Positions 1 through 13,551 of a stretch of DNA of 64,000 nucleotides are shown here, piece after piece. A program made the position numbers and the translations under genes. Origin of the DNA: Enterobacter sp. JUb54. Its GTDB lineage: Bacteria; Pseudomonadota; Gammaproteobacteria; Enterobacterales; Enterobacteriaceae. Location of the stretch: the NCBI RefSeq assembly GCF_014298075.1, contig NZ_CP060418.1, forward strand, positions 5,084,001-5,148,000, written 5' to 3'. How positions within the stretch are numbered: the first letter of the stretch is position 1; every line of letters begins with the position of its first letter. The notes under the pieces are model-generated. The model saw only the letters and a list, made by a program, of their open reading frames with translations. It did not search any database and had not been told where the DNA came from.

Positions 1-1992
1 CCGCTGGCGGACGGCAACGTCGTTAGCGAAGAGGTGATGCAAGAGAGCGTCGGCAAATCCGTCGTCACGTTGATTCACGGCGTGCGCGATATGGCGGCTA
101 TTCGCCAGCTTAAAGCCACCCACACCGATTCCGTCTCCTCGGAACAGGTCGATAACATCCGCCGCATGCTACTGGCGATGGTCGACGATTTCCGCTGCGT
201 GGTCATCAAGCTTGCCGAGCGTATCGCCCACCTGCGGGAAGTCAAAGATGAGCCCGAAGACGAACGCGTGCTGGCGGCAAAAGAGTGCACTAACATCTAT
301 GCGCCGCTGGCCAACCGCTTAGGGATCGGCCAGCTGAAATGGGAGCTGGAGGACTACTGCTTCCGCTATCTGCACCCGGATGAATACAAACGCATTGCCA
401 AACTGCTGCACGAACGGCGCATCGATCGTGAACACTACATCGATGAGTTCGTGGGGCATTTACGCTCCGAAATGAAAACCGAAGGCGTCAAGGCCGAGGT
501 CTACGGGCGGCCGAAGCATATCTACAGCATCTGGCGGAAAATGCAGAAAAAACACCTCACCTTTGATGAGCTGTTTGACGTGCGGGCCGTGCGTATCGTC
601 GCCGAACGCCTGCAGGACTGCTATGCCGCACTGGGGATCGTCCATACCCACTATCGCCACCTGCCGGATGAGTTCGATGATTACGTTGCCAACCCCAAAC
701 CGAACGGCTACCAGTCGATTCATACCGTGGTGCTCGGGCCTGGGGGAAAAACGGTCGAGATCCAGATCCGTACCCGGCAGATGCATGAAGATGCCGAGCT
801 GGGCGTCGCGGCGCACTGGAAGTACAAAGAGGGCGCCAGCGCGGGCGTGAGCGGCGGGCGCGGCTATGAAGACCGTATCGCCTGGCTGCGTAAGTTGATC
901 GCCTGGCAGGAAGAGATGGCCGATTCGGGTGAAATGCTGGATGAAGTCCGTAGCCAGGTCTTCGACGACCGGGTGTATGTCTTTACGCCGAAAGGCGATG
1001 TGGTGGATTTACCCGCCGGTTCCACGCCGCTCGACTTTGCCTACCACATTCACAGTGACGTCGGTCACCGCTGCATTGGCGCCAAAATCAGCGGGCGCAT
1101 CGTGCCGTTTACCTACCAGCTGCAGATGGGCGATCAGATTGAAATCATCACCCAGAAGCAGCCGAACCCCAGCCGCGACTGGCTGAACCCGAACCTCGGT
1201 TATGTGACCACCAGCCGCGGGCGTTCCAAAATTCACGCCTGGTTCCGTAAACAGGATCGCGACAAAAACATTCTTGCCGGGCGGCAGATCCTGGACGATG
1301 AGCTTGAGCACCTGGGGATCAGCCTCAAGGAGGCAGAGAAACACCTGCTGCCGCGCTACAACTTCAACGAGCTGGACGAACTGCTGGCGGCCATCGGCGG
1401 CGGCGATATTCGCCTTAACCAGATGGTCAACTTCCTGCAGGCGCAGTTCAATAAGCCGAGCGCCGAAGAGCAGGATGCGGCAGCGTTGAAACAGCTGCAG
1501 CAGAAAAGCTGGGCGCCGCAGAGCCGCAGCAAAGACAATGGTCGGGTGGTGGTGGAAGGCGTCGGTAACCTGATGCACCACATTGCGCGCTGCTGCCAGC
1601 CCATCCCGGGCGATGAGATTGTCGGCTTTATCACCCAGGGGCGTGGGATTTCGGTACACCGGGCAGACTGCGATCAACTGACGGAACTGCAGTCGCATGC
1701 GCCGGAGCGTATCGTTGACGCGGTGTGGGGAGAAAGCTACTCCGCCGGTTATTCGCTGGTGGTTCGCGTTGTCGCCAACGATCGCAGCGGCCTGCTGCGG
1801 GATATCACCACGATCCTCGCCAATGAAAAAGTGAACGTGCTCGGCGTTGCCAGCCGCAGCGACACCAAACAGCAGTTGGCGACGATCGACATGAACATTG
1901 AAATCTACAACCTGCAGGTGCTGGGCCGCGTGCTCGGGAAACTGAACCAGGTACCGGATGTGATTGATGCCCGCCGTCTGCACGGGGGCTAA
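1..1992 (+). CDS. relA: GTP pyrophosphokinase RelA (5' end outside window)
   Basis: RelA makes (p)ppGpp from ATP and GTP/GDP on stalled ribosomes and starts the stringent response. The reading frame is open from base 1, so the gene enters from the left edge; 663 residues are present and about 81 are missing compared with the 744-residue E. coli protein. Visible in order: the inactive HD-like region, the synthetase domain (EVYGRPKHIYSIWRKMQ, FDVRAVRIV, NPKPNGYQSIHT), a TGS domain (VYVFTPKGDVVDLPAGSTPL), the conserved CCQPIPGD segment with its cysteines, and a C-terminal ACT domain ending ARRLHGG. The first ATG visible (34) is internal. mazG follows on the same strand after about 100 bases. Confidence 0.97.
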   Translation, partial: PLADGNVVSEEVMQESVGKSVVTLIHGVRDMAAIRQLKATHTDSVSSEQVDNIRRMLLAMVDDFRCVVIKLAERIAHLREVKDEPEDERVLAAKECTNIYAPLANRLGIGQLKWELEDYCFRYLHPDEYKRIAKLLHERRIDREHYIDEFVGHLRSEMKTEGVKAEVYGRPKHIYSIWRKMQKKHLTFDELFDVRAVRIVAERLQDCYAALGIVHTHYRHLPDEFDDYVANPKPNGYQSIHTVVLGPGGKTVEIQIRTRQMHEDAELGVAAHWKYKEGASAGVSGGRGYEDRIAWLRKLIAWQEEMADSGEMLDEVRSQVFDDRVYVFTPKGDVVDLPAGSTPLDFAYHIHSDVGHRCIGAKISGRIVPFTYQLQMGDQIEIITQKQPNPSRDWLNPNLGYVTTSRGRSKIHAWFRKQDRDKNILAGRQILDDELEHLGISLKEAEKHLLPRYNFNELDELLAAIGGGDIRLNQMVNFLQAQFNKPSAEEQDAAALKQLQQKSWAPQSRSKDNGRVVVEGVGNLMHHIARCCQPIPGDEIVGFITQGRGISVHRADCDQLTELQSHAPERIVDAVWGESYSAGYSLVVRVVANDRSGLLRDITTILANEKVNVLGVASRSDTKQQLATIDMNIEIYNLQVLGRVLGKLNQVPDVIDARRLHGG

Positions 1993-2007
1993 TTGATCGT
2001 ATTTTGC

Positions 2008-2030
2008 TTTCCCCGGCGGCGCCGGGGATA
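2008..2030 (+). terminator. GC-rich hairpin after relA
   Basis: CCCCGGC-GGC-GCCGGGG forms a perfect 7-bp stem just behind the relA stop codon. It has no long T run, so it may attenuate or stabilise the transcript rather than end it cleanly. A second REP-like stretch (AGCCGGGTAAGGCGACATCC) follows before mazG. Confidence 0.5.
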
Positions 2031-2096
2031 CGCTTTCACGTTAGCCGGGTAAGGCGACATCCGTACCCGGCATTATCGTTTTCAACAGGAAAAAAG

Positions 2097-2888
2097 ATGA
2101 ACCAAATCGACCGGCTGCTCGGCATTATGCAGCGCCTGCGCGACCCGGAAAACGGCTGTCCATGGGATAAAGAGCAGACCTTCGCCACCATCGCCCCCTA
2201 TACCCTCGAAGAAACTTACGAAGTGCTGGATGCCATCAGTCGCGAAGATTTCGACGATCTGCGCGGTGAGCTGGGCGATCTGCTGTTCCAGGTGGTGTTC
2301 TACGCGCAGATGGCGCAGGAGGAAGGGCGCTTTAACTTCGACGATATCTGCGCGGCTATCAGCGACAAGCTTGAGCGCCGCCACCCGCATATCTTCGGAG
2401 AAGCGACCGCCGGCGATAGCGCCGAAGTGCTGGCGCGCTGGGAGCAGATAAAAAGCGCTGAGCGGGCCGAAAAATCCCAACATTCCGCGCTGGATGATAT
2501 TCCGCACAGCCTGCCGGCGTTGATGCGCGCGCATAAAATTCAGCGTCGTTGTTCGGCGGTGGGGTTTGACTGGACCTCGCTGGGTCCGGTGCTGGACAAA
2601 GTGCATGAAGAGATCGACGAGGTCATGCATGAAGCGCAGCAGGCCGTCGTAGATGAAGCTAAACTGGAGGAGGAAATGGGCGATCTGCTGTTCGCGACCG
2701 TCAATTTATCCCGCCATTTAGGGGTAAAAGCCGAAGTGGCGCTGCAAAAAGCGAACCTTAAATTTGAACGCCGTTTCCGCGAAGTTGAACGAATTGTGGC
2801 CGCCCGTGGGCTGGAAATGACCGGCGTTGACCTCGAAACCATGGAAGCCGTGTGGCAAGAGGTAAAACGGCAGGAAACTGATCTCTAA
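2097..2888 (+). CDS. mazG: Nucleoside triphosphate pyrophosphohydrolase MazG
   Basis: MazG hydrolyses NTPs to NMP and pyrophosphate, removes aberrant nucleotides and lowers ppGpp during starvation. The 263-residue protein has the two tandem MazG repeats: an N-terminal helical domain with EETYEVLDAI and GELGDLLFQV, and a C-terminal catalytic domain with EEIDEVMHE and EEEMGDLLFATVN, the EExxE...ExxD metal-binding pattern. The ATG at 2097, preceded by AGGAAAAA, was chosen because MNQIDRLLGIMQRLRDP is the family N-terminus; the frame is open further upstream. No mazEF toxin-antitoxin pair lies between relA and mazG here, unlike E. coli K-12. Confidence 0.96.
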   Translation: MNQIDRLLGIMQRLRDPENGCPWDKEQTFATIAPYTLEETYEVLDAISREDFDDLRGELGDLLFQVVFYAQMAQEEGRFNFDDICAAISDKLERRHPHIFGEATAGDSAEVLARWEQIKSAERAEKSQHSALDDIPHSLPALMRAHKIQRRCSAVGFDWTSLGPVLDKVHEEIDEVMHEAQQAVVDEAKLEEEMGDLLFATVNLSRHLGVKAEVALQKANLKFERRFREVERIVAARGLEMTGVDLETMEAVWQEVKRQETDL

Positions 2889-3023
2889 CGAGTTTTCGTG
2901 ATCAAGCGCCATTTGTGTGATTTTTTAAATAACAAGCGCTTGATTTGCGTCAAAAACATTTCGCCAAAAGCGGCTATTTTCTCACTCCCTGTGTTTGTGT
3001 GAGCCTGCTGAAAAGGAGGGAGA

Positions 3024-6130
<3,107 letters not shown>

Positions 6131-6148
6131 GTCTGACTTTCGCTCTTA

Positions 6149-6178
6149 AGAAAAAACCCGCTTCGGCGGGTTTTTTTA
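6149..6178. terminator. Intrinsic terminator of eno
   Basis: AAAAAACCCGC-TTCG-GCGGGTTTTTTT is a classic hairpin with a stable tetraloop and a T run on both strands. It can serve eno and the converging reductase gene. Confidence 0.9.
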
Positions 6179-6192
6179 TGTCTGCAATCCGG

Positions 6193-7302
6193 CTATTTAA
6201 AATCAACGGCCATCTGCTGGGGAATGGTCAGCCCGCGGGTGGTTTGCACGCAACGGTCGATATAATCGGTAAAGCGCGGCGGCTTCGGCATTCCCATACT
6301 GAGAAGCTTATCGTTGCTGAACCGCACGTTAAGCGTGGCGAAAGCCCCATACAGGCGCATCGCTTTGAGCATCAGGCGTTCATTGCAGGGCCCAAAGATA
6401 TCCTTCAGCTCACGGCGCATCTTCACCAGCGTTTCATAGCTCACCTGGGCATACTTATCGCCGACGGGAACCTTCTCCAGCGCGCAAGCCATGGCGTTAT
6501 CAATCTCGGCAAATTTCACGCTATTCTCCTCCCCGGCAGAAATATGAACTACCTCGCCACGGGCCAGCGGACTGCTGAGCAGCATCAGCAATGCATCGGC
6601 ACAGTAATCGACGGGGATCACATCGATACGGTCTTCCATCGAACACATGAATTTTTGCAGCATCAGCCCCATGCTGAACACCCAGAAGATGCTGCTGGAA
6701 GGCTGGCAGCCGTGGTGAGTGTGGCCCACCACAATCGAGGGGCGGGCGATGGCCAGCGGCAGCGTCGGGCAGTCCTGCTGCATCAGGCGTTCGATGGTTG
6801 ATTTTGAATGGGTGTACTCAACCAGATGCTCTGCGCGCTCGCGGAATACCGCGCTTTCCGCCACCAGTGAATCGGGTTCTGGCGAGCAGGACATCGCGGT
6901 GCCCACATGCAGGAAGCGTTGCAGCGTGCCCACCTGCGCCATGGTCTGGGCAAACTTCAACGTGCCTTCGACATTCACTTTCCAGATCAGTGGATTGTTG
7001 CCAAAGGAGGCGACGGCGGCACAGTTAATCACGTGGGTTACCTGCTGCAGTCGCGGGTCGCTGAGAAAGGCGTCGGGATTGGCCAAATCTCCCAACAGCA
7101 TATTGCGCGGGGTCAGCGCCGCCAGATTCTCTTCGGCGATGTTGAATTTACGCAGGTTTTCTTTGACCCGTTCCACGGCGGCAGTGCCCGAATCGGCACG
7201 GACTAACAGCAGCAGGTTCACCTCATTCCTCTGATTAAGAATGTTTTCTAAAACCGCTCCGCCCAGAAATCCGGTCACGCCTGTAATTAATAATGTGTTC
7301 AT
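6193..7302 (-). CDS. NAD(P)-dependent reductase of the fatty-acyl-CoA reductase / SDR-e type
   Basis: An extended short-chain dehydrogenase/reductase of 369 residues. The N-terminus has the nucleotide-binding TGVTGFLGG motif, and YTHSK around residue 170 provides the YxxxK catalytic pair. The overall pattern (NCAAVASFG, NVEGT, RPSIVVG) fits the male-sterility / fatty-acyl-CoA-reductase domain (NAD_binding_4). No carrier or acyl-CoA ligase domain is attached and the substrate is unknown. It stands alone, convergent with eno and divergent from queE. It is not part of the E. coli backbone at this place, so it is accessory to the region. Function beyond the fold is not claimed. Confidence 0.8.
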   Translation of the reverse strand: MNTLLITGVTGFLGGAVLENILNQRNEVNLLLLVRADSGTAAVERVKENLRKFNIAEENLAALTPRNMLLGDLANPDAFLSDPRLQQVTHVINCAAVASFGNNPLIWKVNVEGTLKFAQTMAQVGTLQRFLHVGTAMSCSPEPDSLVAESAVFRERAEHLVEYTHSKSTIERLMQQDCPTLPLAIARPSIVVGHTHHGCQPSSSIFWVFSMGLMLQKFMCSMEDRIDVIPVDYCADALLMLLSSPLARGEVVHISAGEENSVKFAEIDNAMACALEKVPVGDKYAQVSYETLVKMRRELKDIFGPCNERLMLKAMRLYGAFATLNVRFSNDKLLSMGMPKPPRFTDYIDRCVQTTRGLTIPQQMAVDFK

Positions 7303-7640
7303 GAATACCGTCTCATCATGGTTGATTTGCGGATTTTAGGCGCGGGAAATTAAACGGTGGGTAAATAAAAAAAGGGCTATTTGTGCGCTGTCTTAAGACT
7401 ATTTTAAGCCAATGAAACGTGGCGAATTAGGTTGGACTATGGCTGCCGATAATAGATTCACAATAATATGTATCTGTTTGTACATCTTTGAAATTTAGCT
7501 TTTTTATTCTTTTTGTTTGATTTTTATATGACGGATATTAAACATATCCTGTTACATCAAAATGACCCCGCAGCTGCGGACAAGACCTGAGCCGACAAAT
7601 CTGCGATAATGTGCGCTCATAACCCCACACCGAGATGATT
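7303..7640. other. AT-rich divergent intergenic region, reductase gene / queE
   Basis: 338 bases without a gene. The part from about 7370 to 7560 is much richer in A+T than its surroundings (runs such as TTTTTTATTCTTTTTG), which would suit promoters in both directions and H-NS binding. No specific operator could be recognised. Confidence 0.5.
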
Positions 7641-8312
7641 ATGCAGTACCCGATTAACGAGATGTTCCAGACCTTGCAAGGCGAGGGTTACTTCACCGGC
7701 GTACCCGCCATTTTTATTCGTCTGCAGGGATGCCCGGTCGGTTGCGCCTGGTGCGACACCAAACATACCTGGGATAAGCTTGCCGATCGGGAAGTGTCGC
7801 TGTTCAGCATTCTGGCGAAAACCAAAGAGAGCGATAAATGGGGTCCGGCTAGCGGCGAAGATCTGCTGGCTATTATTGGCCGCCAGGGCTGGACGGCCCG
7901 CCATGTGGTGATCACCGGCGGAGAACCCTGTATTCATGATTTAACACCGCTGACCGTGTTGCTGGAGCAAAACGGTTTTAGCTGCCAGATAGAAACCAGC
8001 GGCACCCATGAAGTGCGCTGTAGCCCTCATACCTGGGTGACGGTATCGCCGAAGGTGAATATGCGCGGCGGCTATGATGTGCTGTCCCAGGCATTGCAGC
8101 GGGCCGATGAAATTAAACATCCAGTAGGACGCGTGCGCGATATTGAAGCCCTCGACGAACTGCTGGAAACGCTGACGGATGACAAGCCGCGGATTATTGC
8201 CCTGCAACCGATCAGCCAAAAAGAAGACGCGACGCGCCTGTGCATCGAGACCTGCATTGCGCGGAACTGGCGCCTCTCCATGCAAACGCATAAATATCTG
8301 AATATCGCCTGA
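7641..8312 (+). CDS. queE: 7-carboxy-7-deazaguanine synthase QueE
   Basis: QueE is a radical-SAM enzyme that converts 6-carboxy-tetrahydropterin to 7-carboxy-7-deazaguanine on the way to queuosine in tRNA. The 223-residue protein has the cluster motif CPVGCAWCDTKHTW (C-x3-C-x2-C), TGGEPCIH for SAM binding and the C-terminus RNWRLSMQTHKYLNIA typical of enterics. The ATG at 7641 gives the family start MQYPINEMFQTLQGEG; an ATG two codons upstream is possible. queD, acting one step earlier, converges from the other side of a shared terminator. Confidence 0.96.
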   Translation: MQYPINEMFQTLQGEGYFTGVPAIFIRLQGCPVGCAWCDTKHTWDKLADREVSLFSILAKTKESDKWGPASGEDLLAIIGRQGWTARHVVITGGEPCIHDLTPLTVLLEQNGFSCQIETSGTHEVRCSPHTWVTVSPKVNMRGGYDVLSQALQRADEIKHPVGRVRDIEALDELLETLTDDKPRIIALQPISQKEDATRLCIETCIARNWRLSMQTHKYLNIA

Positions 8313-8313
8313 T

Positions 8314-8351
8314 AAAAAGGCCCGGTCACACACTGTGAACCGGGCCTTTTT
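8314..8351. terminator. Bidirectional terminator between queE and queD
   Basis: AAAAAGGCCCGGT...ACCGGGCCTTTTT forms a 13-bp stem with A and T runs on the two sides, so it can end transcription of both converging genes. Confidence 0.88.
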
Positions 8352-8393
8352 GATCGACAGACCAGGCGGACGACACGCCGCCCGACCGGGAAA

Positions 8394-8756
8394 TCACCCG
8401 CCGCGATAGATGCATCCTGCGGTACAGGTCTCTTTAATCATCACTGCGCTCAGCAACGGCACGACAGGTTTCATCTGTTCCCAGACCCAACGGGCCAGCA
8501 CTTCGCTGGTCGGGTTTTCCAGGCCAGGAATATCGTTCAGATAGTAGTGATCCAGACGATCGTAGATCGGCTTAAAGGCGGCCTTGAGCTCGGCAAAATC
8601 CATGATCCAGCCCGTGTGGGGATCGACTTCACCGGTAATCTCCAGACGCACCATAAAAGAGTGACCGTGCAGGCGACCGCACTTATGACCTTCCGGTACG
8701 TGAGGCAGGTGATGGGCGGCTTCGAAGGTGAAATCTTTAAACAGGGTGGTGGACAT
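8394..8756 (-). CDS. queD: 6-carboxy-5,6,7,8-tetrahydropterin synthase QueD
   Basis: QueD makes 6-carboxytetrahydropterin from dihydroneopterin triphosphate, the first committed step of queuosine synthesis. The 120 residues match the family. The zinc-binding histidines lie in [20 protein letters not shown], which also includes the catalytic cysteine (KCGRLHGHS), and the conserved [10 protein letters not shown] and [12 protein letters not shown] segments follow. It is transcribed toward queE, with which it shares pathway and terminator. Confidence 0.95.
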   Translation of the reverse strand: MSTTLFKDFTFEAAHHLPHVPEGHKCGRLHGHSFMVRLEITGEVDPHTGWIMDFAELKAAFKPIYDRLDHYYLNDIPGLENPTSEVLARWVWEQMKPVVPLLSAVMIKETCTAGCIYRGG

Positions 8757-9190
8757 CTTTCATTCTCATAAGACAAAAAAACCGCCGTAGGGTACCGGAA
8801 AGTCTATTTTTTATCATTAACTAAAACCGTTCCTGAGGGAAAACAGCATCATTGACTATGTTGTCAGGAAAGATATCTTTATATTTTATGTAGTTAGCTA
8901 ATCGCTTTTGTTGTTAATAACTATAACTAAAACAGGTTAGTCCATTTGGTTATTTGTTATTTCCATCCCTTCTTTAATTGTTATTATCTGCGCCGTTAAC
9001 CTTATAACTCGTCATACTTCGAGCCGCATGTGCGTCGGTTTTGCTCGCTCACTCCAGTCACTTACTGATGTAAGCTCCCGGGGATTTGCTACGCAACCGT
9101 CCTCCTGCCACTCGAACTATTTATTATTTCTGTTTTTGGCGCGCTGACAGGGTGCGATGAACAGCTTAGCTTACTGGAACATAACGACGC
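8757..9190. other. Long intergenic region before cysJIH
   Basis: 434 bases without a gene. The left part (8800-9000) is AT-rich and must hold the queD promoter. The middle holds a full-length ERIC element (9011-9124). The last 60 bases precede cysJ and should contain the CysB-dependent cysJIH promoter, although no clear CysB site could be defined by eye. Confidence 0.6.
9011..9124. repeat. ERIC element (full-length type)
   Basis: The segment runs from GTCATACTTCGAG to CTCGAACTATTTA. Its core CTCACTCCAGTCACTTAC plus ATGTAAGCTCCCGGGGATT matches the two central arms used for ERIC typing. It is a miniature non-coding palindromic repeat about 65 bases upstream of cysJ, so it may be transcribed or may separate the cysJ promoter from upstream sequence. 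Confidence 0.88.
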
Positions 9191-10990
9191 ATGACGACAC
9201 AGGCCCCATCTTCCAATTTGCTGCCGCTTAACCCGGAGCAAATGGCGCGCCTTCAGGCGGCCACGACAGATTTCACCCCAACTCAGCTTGCCTGGGTTTC
9301 TGGCTATTTTTGGGGCGTGCTGAATCAGCAGTCCGGTGCCGCGGTTGCGGTACCTGCCCAGGCGGCGGAAGCCCCGAGCATTACCCTTATCTCCGCATCG
9401 CAAACCGGCAACGCCCGTCGGGTGGCGGAAGCGCTGCGGGACGATCTCCAGGCAGCGCAGCTGAACGTGAAGCTGGTTAACGCAGGCGACTATAAATTCA
9501 AACAAATTGCCTCCGAAAAACTGCTGGTGATCGTGACCTCTACTCAGGGTGAAGGCGAGTCGCCGGAAGAAGCCGTCGCGCTGCATAAGTTCCTGTTCTC
9601 GAAAAAAGCGCCAGCGCTGACCGGGACGGCTTTTGCGGTCTTCGGCCTGGGCGATACCTCTTATGAATTCTTCTGCCAGTCCGGGAAAGACTTCGATAGC
9701 CGCCTGGCGGAGCTGGGCGGTGAACGCCTGCTGGATCGTGTGGATGCCGATGTCGAATATCAACCGGCGGCGGCAGAATGGCGTGCGCGGGTGGTCGAGG
9801 TGCTGAAAGCACGGGCACCTGTCGCGGCACCGGTTCAGGCTGTTGCGTCCGGCGCGGTCAACGACATTCACTCCAGCCCGTATACCAAAGAAGCGCCGCT
9901 GACGGCGACGCTGGCGGTGAACCAGAAAATCACCGGCCGTGATTCCGAAAAAGACGTGCGCCACATTGAAATTGACCTTGCGGATTCCGGCCTGCGCTAC
10001 CAGCCGGGCGATGCGCTGGGCGTGTGGTATCAGAATGACCCGGCGCTGGTGAAAGAGCTGGTCGAGCTGCTGTGGCTGAAGGGCGATGAGCCTGTTAGCG
10101 TTGACGGCAAAACTCTGCCGCTGGCCGAAGCGCTGGAATGGCACTTTGAACTGACGGTGAATACCGGCAATATCGTCGAGAACTATGCCACCCTGACCCG
10201 CAGCGAATCGCTGCTGCCGCTGGTGGGCGATAAGGCGCAGCTGCAGCATTATGCGGCGACCACACCGATCGTCGATATGGTGCGCTTCTCCCCGGCGCAG
10301 CTTGATGCTGAGGCGCTGATTGCGCTGCTGCGTCCGTTAACGCCGCGTCTGTATTCTATCGCCTCGTCGCAGGCGGAAGTAGAAACGGAAGTCCACGTGA
10401 CCGTGGGCGTCGTGCGCTTTGATATCGAAGGCCGCGCTCGCGCAGGGGGCGCCTCCAGCTTCCTCGCCGACCGTCTGGAAGAAGATGGTGAAGTTCGCGT
10501 CTTTATTGAACACAATGATAACTTCCGTCTGCCGGCTAACCCGCAAACGCCGGTCATCATGATTGGTCCGGGTACCGGCATTGCGCCGTTCCGTGCCTTC
10601 ATGCAGCAGCGTGCGGCGGAAGGGGCTGACGGGAAGAATTGGCTGTTCTTCGGCAACCCGCACTTTACGGAAGATTTCCTGTATCAGGTCGAGTGGCAAA
10701 GCTACGTCAAAGAGGGCGTACTGAGCCGTATCGATCTGGCCTGGTCCCGCGATCAACAACAAAAAGTCTATGTTCAGGACAAGCTGCGCGAGCAGGGGGC
10801 CGAACTGTGGCGCTGGATTAATGACGGTGCCCATATTTATGTCTGCGGCGATGCCAATCGTATGGCAAAAGACGTTGAGCAGACGTTGCTGGAAGTGATT
10901 GCCGAATTCGGCGCGATGGACGCCGAAGCGGCGGACGAATTTTTAAGTGAGCTGCGCGTTGAGCGCCGTTATCAGCGAGATGTCTACTAA
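9191..10990 (+). CDS. cysJ: Sulfite reductase (NADPH) flavoprotein alpha subunit
   Basis: CysJ passes electrons from NADPH through FAD and FMN to the CysI hemoprotein for the six-electron reduction of sulfite to sulfide. The 599-residue protein has an N-terminal flavodoxin domain ([27 protein letters not shown]), a linker, a FAD domain (RLYSIASS) and a ferredoxin-reductase NADPH domain ([16 protein letters not shown]), ending in the diagnostic ERRYQRDVY. The stop codon overlaps the cysI start by one base (TAATG), so the two are translationally coupled. CysB control is expected from the family. Confidence 0.98.
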   Translation: MTTQAPSSNLLPLNPEQMARLQAATTDFTPTQLAWVSGYFWGVLNQQSGAAVAVPAQAAEAPSITLISASQTGNARRVAEALRDDLQAAQLNVKLVNAGDYKFKQIASEKLLVIVTSTQGEGESPEEAVALHKFLFSKKAPALTGTAFAVFGLGDTSYEFFCQSGKDFDSRLAELGGERLLDRVDADVEYQPAAAEWRARVVEVLKARAPVAAPVQAVASGAVNDIHSSPYTKEAPLTATLAVNQKITGRDSEKDVRHIEIDLADSGLRYQPGDALGVWYQNDPALVKELVELLWLKGDEPVSVDGKTLPLAEALEWHFELTVNTGNIVENYATLTRSESLLPLVGDKAQLQHYAATTPIVDMVRFSPAQLDAEALIALLRPLTPRLYSIASSQAEVETEVHVTVGVVRFDIEGRARAGGASSFLADRLEEDGEVRVFIEHNDNFRLPANPQTPVIMIGPGTGIAPFRAFMQQRAAEGADGKNWLFFGNPHFTEDFLYQVEWQSYVKEGVLSRIDLAWSRDQQQKVYVQDKLREQGAELWRWINDGAHIYVCGDANRMAKDVEQTLLEVIAEFGAMDAEAADEFLSELRVERRYQRDVY

Positions 10991-12702
10991 TGAGCGAAAA
11001 ACATCCTGGACCCCTGGTGGTTGAAGGTAAACTGGCCGACGCCGAGCGTCTGAAGGTAGAGAGCAACTATCTGCGCGGCACGATTGCAGAAGACTTAAAT
11101 GACTCCCTTACCGGTGGCTTTAATGGCGACAACTTCCTGCTGATTCGCTTTCACGGCATGTATCAGCAAGATGACCGCGACATTCGCGCCGAGCGTGCGG
11201 CTCAGAAGCTGGAGCCGCGCCATGCGATGCTGCTGCGCTGCCGCCTGCCGGGTGGCGTGATCACCACTACGCAGTGGCAGGCGATTGATAAATTCGCCGC
11301 CGATAACACCATTTACGGCAGTATTCGTCTGACCAACCGCCAGACCTTTCAGTTTCACGGCATTCTGAAGAAGCATGTGAAGCCGGTGCACCAGATGCTG
11401 CACTCGGTGGGCCTGGATGCGCTGGCGACCGCCAACGACGTGAACCGTAACGTCCTGTGCACCTCGAACCCCAACGAGTCTCAGCTGCATGCTGAAGCCT
11501 ACGAGTGGGCGAAAAAGATCTCTGAGCATCTGCTGCCGCGTACCCGCGCCTATGCTGAGATCTGGCTCGATCAGAAAAAGGTCGCCACCACCGACGAAGA
11601 ACCGATCCTCGGCTCCACCTATCTGCCGCGTAAGTTCAAAACCACGGTGGTGATCCCGCCGCAGAACGATATCGATCTGCACGCCAACGACATGAACTTC
11701 GTGGCGATTGCTGAAAACGGCAAGCTGGTTGGCTTTAACCTGCTGGTGGGCGGCGGTCTGTCTATCGATCACGGCAACAAAAAAACCTATGCCCGCACGG
11801 CGAGCGAGTTCGGCTATCTGCCGCTCGAACATACGTTAGCGGTGGCGGAAGCGGTGGTGACGACTCAGCGCGACTGGGGTAACCGCACCGACCGTAAAAA
11901 TGCGAAGACGAAATATACCCTTGAACGCGTTGGCGTTGAGACCTTCAAGGCTGAAGTTGAGCGCCGGGCAGGCATCAAGTTCGAGCCGATCCGGGCGTAT
12001 GAGTTCACCGGTCGCGGCGATCGCATTGGCTGGGTCAAAGGGATCGATGATAAATGGTATCTGACGCTGTTTATTGAAAACGGTCGTATCCTTGATTATC
12101 CGGGCCGTCCGCTGAAAACCGGCCTGCTGGAGATCTCGAAGATCCACCAGGGTGAATTCCGTATTACGGCGAACCAGAACCTGATTATCGCCAGCGTACC
12201 GGAAGCGGAAAAAGCGCGGATTGAAAAGCTGGCGCGCGATCACGGGTTGATGAATGCCGTTACTCCGCAGCGTGAAAACTCGATGGCCTGCGTCTCCTTC
12301 CCGACCTGTCCGCTGGCGATGGCCGAAGCTGAGCGCTTCTTACCGTCGTTTATCGATAAGGTGGATGGGGTGATGAGCAAACACGGCGTGAGCGATGAGC
12401 ATATCGTAACGCGTGTGACCGGTTGCCCTAACGGCTGTGGCCGTGCGCTGCTGGCGGAAGTCGGGCTGGTGGGTAAAGCGCCGGGTCGTTACAACCTGCA
12501 CCTGGGGGGGAACCGCAGCGGAACGCGTATTCCACGCATGTATCGCGAGAACATTACCGAGTCGGAGATCCTCGACTCGATTGACCAGCTGGTAGGGCGC
12601 TGGGCGAAGGAGCGTGAAGCGGGTGAAGGCTTCGGCGACTTTACGGTGCGTGCGGGCATCGTTCGCCCGGTGCTCGACCCAGCCCGTGATTTCTGGGAAT
12701 AA
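10990..12702 (+). CDS. cysI: Sulfite reductase (NADPH) hemoprotein beta subunit
   Basis: CysI reduces sulfite to sulfide at a siroheme coupled to a [4Fe-4S] cluster, using electrons from CysJ. The 570 residues show the two nitrite/sulfite-reductase repeats and the cluster-binding cysteines in [15 protein letters not shown] and [15 protein letters not shown]. The protein depends on siroheme made by CysG, whose gene lies 3 kb downstream in front of cysDNC. It overlaps cysJ by one base; a hairpin-containing gap of 98 bases separates it from cysH. Confidence 0.98.
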   Translation: MSEKHPGPLVVEGKLADAERLKVESNYLRGTIAEDLNDSLTGGFNGDNFLLIRFHGMYQQDDRDIRAERAAQKLEPRHAMLLRCRLPGGVITTTQWQAIDKFAADNTIYGSIRLTNRQTFQFHGILKKHVKPVHQMLHSVGLDALATANDVNRNVLCTSNPNESQLHAEAYEWAKKISEHLLPRTRAYAEIWLDQKKVATTDEEPILGSTYLPRKFKTTVVIPPQNDIDLHANDMNFVAIAENGKLVGFNLLVGGGLSIDHGNKKTYARTASEFGYLPLEHTLAVAEAVVTTQRDWGNRTDRKNAKTKYTLERVGVETFKAEVERRAGIKFEPIRAYEFTGRGDRIGWVKGIDDKWYLTLFIENGRILDYPGRPLKTGLLEISKIHQGEFRITANQNLIIASVPEAEKARIEKLARDHGLMNAVTPQRENSMACVSFPTCPLAMAEAERFLPSFIDKVDGVMSKHGVSDEHIVTRVTGCPNGCGRALLAEVGLVGKAPGRYNLHLGGNRSGTRIPRMYRENITESEILDSIDQLVGRWAKEREAGEGFGDFTVRAGIVRPVLDPARDFWE

Positions 12703-12800
12703 CTCAGCATCGCCCGCTAAGGTTATGCTTATCGGGCGTACTGGTTTTGCAGGCCGGGCACAAGCAGTACCGCCCGACGAAACAGGTAAATGAGGTCCTT
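12703..12800. repeat. REP-like palindromes between cysI and cysH
   Basis: CGCCCGCTAAGGTTATGCTTATCGGGCG forms a stem, and a second half (GCCGGGCACAAGCAGTACCGCCCGAC) follows, giving a small REP pair inside the cysJIH transcript. Such elements typically protect upstream mRNA from 3' exonucleases. Confidence 0.5.
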
Positions 12801-13535
12801 ATGTCCGTACTCGATCTAAACGTGCTTAACGAATTACCGAAGGTCGATCGTGTTTTGCAACTGGCGGAAACCAACGCGCAGCTGGAGAAGCTCAGCGCCG
12901 AGGAGCGCGTCGCGTGGGCGCTGGAAAACCTGCCGGGCGACTATGCGCTCTCTTCCAGTTTCGGTATTCAGGCGGCGGTCAGTTTGCATCTGGTGAATCA
13001 GATCCGCCCGGATATCCCGGTGATCCTCACCGATACCGGCTACCTGTTCCCGGAAACCTATCAGTTTATCGACGAGCTTACCGACAAGCTGCAGCTCAAT
13101 CTGAAAGTGTATCGTGCAGAAACCAGCCCTGCCTGGCAGGAAGCGCGCTACGGCAAGCTGTGGGAGCAGGGTGTTGAAGGCATTGAGAAATACAATGAGA
13201 TCAACAAAGTCGAGCCGATGAACCGGGCGTTGAAATCGCTGAACACCCAGACCTGGTTTGCGGGCCTGCGTCGGGAGCAGTCCGGCAGCCGCGCCACGTT
13301 ACCGGTGCTGGCTATCCAGCGCGGCGTCTTTAAGGTGCTGCCGATCATCGACTGGGATAACCGTACCGTCTACCAGTATCTGCAAAAACACGGCCTGAAG
13401 TACCACCCGCTGTGGGACCAGGGCTATTTGTCGGTGGGCGATACCCATACGACCCGTAAATGGGAACCGGGCATGGCGGAAGAAGAGACGCGCTTCTTTG
13501 GCCTGAAGCGCGAGTGCGGACTGCACGAAGGGTAA
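12801..13535 (+). CDS. cysH: Phosphoadenosine phosphosulfate (PAPS) reductase
   Basis: CysH reduces PAPS to sulfite with thioredoxin. The 244-residue protein has the adenylyl-binding PP-loop region [13 protein letters not shown] and the C-terminal ECGLHEG with the single catalytic cysteine of the enterobacterial (cluster-free) PAPS reductases. The ATG at 12801 follows GAGGTCCTT and gives [15 protein letters not shown], the family start; the longer frame from 12747 would run through the REP element and is rejected. It is the last gene of cysJIH. Confidence 0.97.
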   Translation: MSVLDLNVLNELPKVDRVLQLAETNAQLEKLSAEERVAWALENLPGDYALSSSFGIQAAVSLHLVNQIRPDIPVILTDTGYLFPETYQFIDELTDKLQLNLKVYRAETSPAWQEARYGKLWEQGVEGIEKYNEINKVEPMNRALKSLNTQTWFAGLRREQSGSRATLPVLAIQRGVFKVLPIIDWDNRTVYQYLQKHGLKYHPLWDQGYLSVGDTHTTRKWEPGMAEEETRFFGLKRECGLHEG

Positions 13536-13551
13536 GGTTCGTTGCTCTGTC

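Noticed and set aside
9089-10249. 386-codon frame opposite cysJ
   Set aside because: Shadow of a clear gene; no recognisable domain, and composition is that of reversed GC-rich codons.
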